The notes under the pieces were generated by a model. That model did no database searches. It was not told where the DNA came from and was given only the letters and a program-made list of their open reading frames with translations. DNA of 64,000 bases from Sphagnum magellanicum (lineage: Eukaryota; Streptophyta; Sphagnopsida; Sphagnales; Sphagnaceae), in assembly GCA_021904315.1 (NCBI GenBank), contig CM038910.1:24066256-24130255 (forward strand), given 5' to 3'. Positions within the stretch are counted from its first letter, which is position 1, and each line of letters opens with the position of its first letter. This document shows positions 57,987 to 64,000 of this stretch, piece after piece. Position numbers and translations under genes: made by a program.

Positions 57987-60900
57987 ATGGTGGACAATCA
58001 CGAAAGACAGCCGCCAACACCTAGGACACCCCTATCTTCTGTTGGGGGTCCACGTCTGAGGTATTCCCAATCCCCGGCCTAGTCCCAAGTTCTTTGACAT
58101 CTGCATGCTTGTGACAGCAGCAGCAGAACGTGTGACTGAAAGATATGATTCCTGCATGAGACTGCTGATACGAGACACATGTCCATTTTATTGCAGGGAT
58201 TGGTCTGGACCAGTTGGTATTGAGGATCCAGATGGGGTGTGTGCCCGAGTGGCACAATACATTGAACAGTTGCGCTCAGCAACTACGCCAGCTGCTGAGC
58301 GGGAACTTGTCTTACGGCAGCTTTATGAATTGGCAGATGGACGAAAGGATGCCAGAATTGCAGTGGGTTCACACTCGCAATCAATACCATTGTTAGTAGC
58401 ACTACTCAGGTCAGGAACATTGGCTGCAAAGGTAAATGCTGCAGCGATCCTTGGAGTGTTGTGCAAGGAGGCTGATCTTCGTGTCAAAGTGCTCCTAGGT
58501 GGTTGCATACCTCCACTACTAGCCCTGCTCAAGTCAGCTTCTCCAGATGCCCAAGTTGTGGCAGCTAAAGCCCTGAATGCAGTTTCCCAGGGAGGTGCCA
58601 GGGACCATGTTGGCTCAAAGATCTTCTCCACTGAGGGTGTTGTACCCCATCTGTGGGAGCAGCTGCAGCCAAAGTATAAGCTGCAGAAGGCCGTGGGTGG
58701 TCTACTGACAGGGGCACTTCGCAACCTCTGCACAAGCACTGAAGGCTTCTGGCCTGTCACCCTGGAGGCTGGTGCTGTGGGTATCTTAGTGGGGCTGTTA
58801 GTGAATGGGAGTCCTGAAGCACAAGCAAATGCAGCATCTCTGCTGGCAAGTTTGATGAAATCAGTAGACCATACCAGTGAACTCATACTGAGTGCAAGAG
58901 CGATGGGCCCACTTCTGCAACTTTTGACACATAAAGATGTTTCTGTGCGTGCAGAAGCTGCAGGAGCACTATGTGCCCTCACATCTGACCTTGAGGATGC
59001 TCGGGAATCCATGAGAGCTGCAGGGGCAACAGTGAAGTTGATCAGTGCAACTGTTGCACCATCCAAGGAGTTCATGCAAGGGGAGCATGCCCAGGCCTTG
59101 CAAGAGAATTCCATGCGTGCACTGGCAAACATTTCGGGTGGCATGCCTGCTGTTGTGGTTAGCCTTGCAGGAAGTCTCAATTCAAAGCGATCTGAATCAG
59201 AAATTGCAGATACGACTGGAGCATTGGCTTATGCGCTGATGGTTTTAGATGTGACAGATGAGTCTGTGGAGTCTATTGACCCAGTCAAGATTGAGAAGGT
59301 TCTGGTGAAGCAGCTTGAACCTCACACATCACAATTGATTGAGGAGCGTTCTGTGGAAGCCCTGGCAAGCTTGTATGGCAATGCTTGTGTAGCCAAAGGT
59401 CTGGAGCATGCAGAAGGGAAAAGAATGTTAGTTGGGCTGGTTACTATGGCAAACATTGAGCCCCAAGAGGAACTGATGGGATCACTGAGGGATTTGTGTA
59501 GTGGCAAGTCAGATTTGTGGAAGGCACTGCGAGGGCGAGAGGGAGTCCAACTCTTGATCTCGTTACTGGGTCTTTCCTCTGAGCAACAGCAAGAATATGT
59601 GGCTGCATTGCTGTCAATTTTGTCCCAAGAAGTAGATGAAAGCAAGTGGGCTATTACAGCAGCAGGGGGAATTCCTCCACTAGTTCAGCTTCTTGAAACT
59701 GGATCTGCCAAAGCAAAAGAGGATTCGGCAATCATCCTTGGAAATCTTTGCAGCCATAGTGAGGATATCCGTGAATGTGTTGAGACAGCTGAGGCTGTAC
59801 CTGCTCTTCTCTGGCTGCTGAAGAATGCTGGTTCAAAGGGTCAGGAAATCGCAGCAAGAGCACTTACCCAGCTGGTACGTGAGTCAGATGCAAGCACAAT
59901 CAGCCAGTTGACTGCACTTCTAACTGGTGACTTGCCAGAGTCAAAGGTCCATGTGCTGCATGTTGTGGGCTGTCTGCTCACAGTTGCCTCACAGGAGGAT
60001 ACATTCCGGGAGGGCTCAGCTGCCCATGAAGCACTTGAAACTGTGGTGCAGCTCCTCAAGTCAAAGAATGCTGAGAGTCAGGAGCATGCTGCTTCAGTCC
60101 TTGCAGGAATCTTTGCTTCAAGACAGGATCTGTGCGAAAGCCCAGCTATTGTTGATGGGATTTTCCCTTTAATAGAACTGCTGAGTGTAGGGAATGAGCA
60201 AATTGCCATGCAGGCAGCACGGGCACTAGCAGCACTCTTTTGCTGCATTGAGAAAAACCGAAAAATTGCAGAGGCAGGTAAGCATGCAATCTTGCCTCTC
60301 ATCAGTTTAGCCAAGTCATCAAGCATAGCAGTGGCTGAATTCGCAATGACAGCTTTGGCAAACCTTCTTCTGGATTCGGAGGTGGCAGAAGAGGCACCTG
60401 CAGAGGAAATTATACTTCCACTCACCAGGGTGTTGCGGGAGGGAACTCTCCTGGGTAAGGAACATGCAGCTGGGGCTCTTGTCCGGCTACTCCATTCCCG
60501 ACCTGTCGATGATGTGGTTGCTGAAAATGTTCATCAGTGTGGAACTGTCCTGGCGTTGGTGTCTCTGCTTGCTAATACTGATTTGGAACATAGCACCAAC
60601 TCAGAATCCCTGGAGGCACTTGCATCACTGGCACGGGCTAAACAAGGTGGAACACTTAGCCGGCCTCCGTGGGCAGTCCTGGCAGAAGTCCCATTCAGCA
60701 TGGGACCATTGGTGAATTGTCTTGCAGTAGGTGTGCCATTCTTGCAGGAGAAGGCAATAGAGGTCCTCTCAAGGTTATGTCGAGACCAGCCAGTGGTTCT
60801 GGGTGATCTGATTGCTAGCACTTCAAAGTGCATTGCAGCACTTGCAGATCGAATTGTCCACTCTCCTAGCCTGGAAGTGAAAGTTGGAGGCACTGCATTA

Positions 60901-63900
60901 CTAATTTGTGCTGCGAAAGAACACCGACAAGTCTCTATGGAGGCTCTGTATGAAGCAGGATCTACCTCGGATCTCATCCGGTCCCTGGTTGATATGTTGG
61001 GATTCAAACCTGTTGAAGATGCTGACCTGGGAAATAGCGAAGATGGGGAAGTTGGTTCTTTCACAAGAAAGGAGAATCCCCTGGAAGGAGATGATGTTGA
61101 TGGATTCTCGGAGCATGACCCTGCAGCCATTTTGGGATGCACTGTTGCTTTGTGGTTGTTGTGTGTTTTTTCATCCCATGACAGACAAAGCAAGCTGGCA
61201 GTTATGGAAGCTGGTGCAATCGAGGTTCTTACAGAGAAACTTGCAATCTTTGCACCCAATGCCCGTCAGGTGAGTTCAACCCCTGTGTCTTTTGCAGTAG
61301 AACATTTACTACCTTATCTGTTTTAGTTTTTCAGGAGAGAATGGTGAGATTAAATGGTGCAAGAAGTTTTCTGTTTCAATTTGGTTGTACTATTGGTAGA
61401 ATTTTGGCATATTTTTGACAGTGAATGCAAAAAATTTATTGTGTTGTCACACACTATTCTCCATTTGAATGGGCAATGCTGATTTAGAATATTGTTTTGT
61501 TTGGGGCAGGCTGAAGTTGAGGACAATGGAAGTACATGGGTGAGTGCATTGTTACTTGCTATCCTATTTCAAGAACGTGATGTGACACGTGCACCTGCAA
61601 CAATGCGAGCTATACCATCACTTGCAACTCTGCTCAAGTCACAGGAGGCCATCGATCGCTATTTTGCAGCGCAAGCCCTGGCCAGTCTGGTGTGCAATGG
61701 TAGCCGTGGCACACTGCTGGCAGTGGCCAATTCTGGGGCTGCCGGTGGCCTCATTCCAATGCTTGGTAGTTTGGAGTCAGATATGAGCAACCTTGTCGCT
61801 TTGTCTGAGGAGTTTGCGCTGCCACGCAATCCAGACCAGGTGGCTTTGGAGCGTTTGTTTCGTGTCGATGACATTCGAGTTGGTGCCACTGCTCGCAAAG
61901 CCATTCCAGCTCTGGTGGATTTGCTGAAACCACTCCCTGACCGTCCTGGTGCCCCACCTCTGGCTCTCGGTCTCTTGACACAGGTGGCAGAGGGAAACAA
62001 TGTCAACAAGCTGGCCATGGCCGAAGCTGGGGCACTGGATGGATTAACAAAGTATCTGTCCATTGGGCCTCAAGATGCAATTGAAGAAGCCACAGCAGAT
62101 CTGTTGGGGATTCTGTTTAGCAGTGCAGAGTTGCGACGTCACGAATCTGCAGTAGGTGCTGTAGAGCAGCTGGTGGCTGTACTGCGTTTTGGCACCCGGG
62201 GATCTCGTCTCAGTGCAGCTAGGGCTCTTCAGGGGCTGTTTGCTGCTGAGCATATCAAGGTGGGGTATGCTGCTGGACAAGCAGTCTCTCCATTGGTGGA
62301 GATGCTGAGTTCTGGGGTGGAGAAAGAGCAGCGGGCTGCAATTGGTGCCCTTGTAAAGCTTTCAGTGGACAATCCTCCCAAGGTGTTGGCCATTGCAGAA
62401 TCGGAAGCAAATGCACTGGAAGGGCTTTGCCGGGTCCTGTTGTCAGACTGCTCTCTGGAACTGAAAGAGGACACAGCAGAGCTGTGTCAAATCCTGTTCA
62501 GCAATCCACGAGTGCGTTCCAACCCAGCTGCAACCTGCTGCATTCCACCCCTTGTTGCCTTGCTGGATTCAGAATCAAGCTCAGCACAGTATGCAGGTGC
62601 TTGTGCCCTGGATAATTTATTGGAGGATGAGCAGCAAGCTGAGGCTGTTGCTGCCAATGGAGCTGTAGTGCCCCTGGTAAACTTGGTTGTGGGTTCAAAC
62701 TTTGTGCTGCATGAGGCAGCAGTGAGTTGCCTTATCAAGTTGGCTAAGGATCGTCCACTGTGCAAGTTGGACATGGTGAAAGCTGGGGTGATTGATAATA
62801 TCTTGGAGACTCTGCCAGTTGCCCCAGATTCACTTTCTGCACTCACTGCAGAGTTGCTGCGCATTTTGACAAACAACAGCAGCATTGCTAAAGGAGCAGC
62901 AGCAGCTAAGGTGGTTGAGCCACTTTTTGCTACTCTCACACATCCAGAACTGAGCAGCTCCGGCCAGCACAGTGCAATGCAAGTGCTGGTTAACATTCTT
63001 GAGAAGCCTCAACGACTCGCTAGTTTAGACCTAACACCTAATCAAGCAATTGAACCCCTTGTCTTACTACTTGACTCTCCAGCACAGCCTGTCCAACAGT
63101 TAGCAGCAGAGCTTCTCTCCCATCTTTTGGCACAAGAGCATTTTCAGCGAGATGTCTTTGCTCAACAAGCAGTAGTTCCCCTTGTGAGGCTGGTTGGAGT
63201 AGGTGTCCCAAGCTTACAAAAGGAGGCTATCAGGGCGTTGGAGAGTGCATCCAACAGTTGGCCAAATGCAATAGTTGATGCTGGGGGTATAGAGGAACTT
63301 TCTGCACTCATCCTGCAAGTGGATCCACCACCGCATGCTTTATGGGAAGCTGCTGCACTGGTCCTATCCAATGTGCTGCGCTTTAGTTCGCAGTATTTTC
63401 TCCAAGTGCCAGTTGCTGTGTTGGTGAGGTTGCTGCGTTCAAGTAACGAGGCCACAGTGGTGGTGGCTCTTACTGCACTGCTTGTGCTGGAGAGGGATGA
63501 TGCATCCAGTGCTGAAGGCATGGCAGAAGCGGGTGCTGTAGAGGCACTTCTGGAGCTGTTGAGGTGTCATCAATGTGAGGAAGCTGCTGCTCGTCTTCTG
63601 GAGGCATTGTTTAACAATGTGAAGGTACGAGATACGAGGGTGGCCAAGCTTGCCATTGCACCTTTGGCACAGTACTTGCTTGACCCACAGACATGTGTAC
63701 AGCCAGCAAGGCTGTTGGCAGCACTGGCACTAGGGGATCTGTTCCAACTGGAAGGCTTGTCTCGCAGCAACGATGCAGTTTCAGCATGTCGTGCTTTGGT
63801 AAGCTTGCTGGAGGATCAGCCAACTGAAGAGATGAAAATGGTAGCTGTGTGTGCGTTGCACAACCTGGTTATGAATAGCCGTGCAAACAAGCGAGCAGTT

Positions 63901-64000
63901 GCAGAGGCAGGGGGCATTCAAGTGGTACAAGAATTGCTGAGTTCAAGTAATTCAGAGACTGCAGGGCATGCAGCCACGTTATTGAAGCTTGTATTTTCAA
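57987..64000 (+). CDS. CSI1: CELLULOSE SYNTHASE INTERACTIVE 1-like armadillo-repeat protein (partial at right edge)
   Basis: Exons: 57987-58060, 58197-61269, 61510 to beyond 64000; introns are GT-AG (phases 2 and 0). The protein starts [18 protein letters not shown], joins RD at the first splice, and continues [18 protein letters not shown], then tandem armadillo repeats throughout ([73 protein letters not shown]). About 1,880 codons are inside the window; the Arabidopsis protein is about 2,150 with a terminal C2 domain, expected just beyond. CSI1 (POM2) bridges cellulose synthase complexes to cortical microtubules at the plasma membrane. A variable acidic loop (residues near 960-990) matches a divergent loop of the family. 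A longer open frame begins at 58105 but its first 31 codons are intronic. Confidence 0.95.

Noticed and set aside
58105-58196. ATG at 58105 as the CSI1 start
   Set aside because: The first 31 codons lie in a GT-AG intron and have no family similarity; the upstream exon at 57987 restores an expected N-terminus in phase.
58323-59180. Antisense ORF of 285 codons within the CSI1 coding exon, and similar antisense ORFs at 60534-61259 and 62487-62996
   Set aside because: They mirror a well-conserved sense protein with biased codons; their own translations are Ser/Ala/Arg-rich without domains.

Overview
This is nuclear DNA of a land plant. The evidence is two spliced plant genes with GT-AG introns (a plastidic-type glucose transporter and a CELLULOSE SYNTHASE INTERACTIVE 1 homologue), interstitial TTTAGGG/CCCTAAA repeats of the plant telomere type, and a dense layer of decayed LTR retrotransposons, a CACTA-type element, a Helitron and Penelope-like remnants. 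The AT-rich, repeat-laden spacing, with two recognisable host genes in 64 kb, and the presence of Penelope-like sequence suggest a non-seed plant such as a lycophyte, fern or moss. The species cannot be fixed from the sequence alone.

Layout. 1-2 kb: the right terminus of a CACTA-like element, a GC-rich solo LTR with near-perfect target duplication, and one captured exon of a ubiquitin-conjugating enzyme (E2), antisense, whose exon-intron junction is present three times. 5.35-5.7 kb: a broken GIY-YIG nuclease domain resembling that of Penelope-like elements. 6.3-10.25 kb: a CACTA (En/Spm)-like element carrying a Transposase_24-type protein and a right terminus. 10.26-16.05 kb: a decayed Ty3/gypsy element on the + strand. 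It is unusual in having a cytosine-C5 DNA methyltransferase-like domain between protease and reverse transcriptase, and a PHD-finger-like domain after the integrase. 16.06-23.0 kb: a second Ty3/gypsy element on the - strand, whose integrase is split by a solo LTR with a perfect 5-bp target duplication, and whose RT region holds a tandem duplication and a 948-bp inverted-repeat element. 23.75-24.1 kb: a related LTR in the opposite orientation. 24.5-26.5 kb (perhaps to 29.3 kb): a decayed Helitron Rep region, antisense. 32.6 kb: a head-to-head telomeric-repeat palindrome.

34.18-40.60 kb: a complete-looking 12-exon plastidic glucose transporter gene (463 codons predicted, all splice phases consistent). 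Its 2.3-kb intron 8 contains a Penelope-like reverse transcriptase relic in sense orientation, and the reconstructed N-terminus has no transit peptide. 45.4-49.1 kb: a decayed Ty1/copia element. 50.3 kb: two adjacent hairpins. 54 kb: a 52-bp minisatellite. 56.2-64.0 kb: the CSI1 gene, with a CT-rich leader holding introns and short upstream ORFs, then about 1,880 codons of armadillo-repeat protein running off the right edge before the expected C2 domain.

The two host genes are not obviously related in function: one moves glucose across a membrane, the other couples cellulose synthase complexes to cortical microtubules. Most of the remaining sequence is a fossil record of mobile elements inserting into each other. 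Premature stops in the decayed elements are mostly of the CAG/CAA/TGG to TAG/TAA/TGA kind, as expected from deamination of methylated cytosines.
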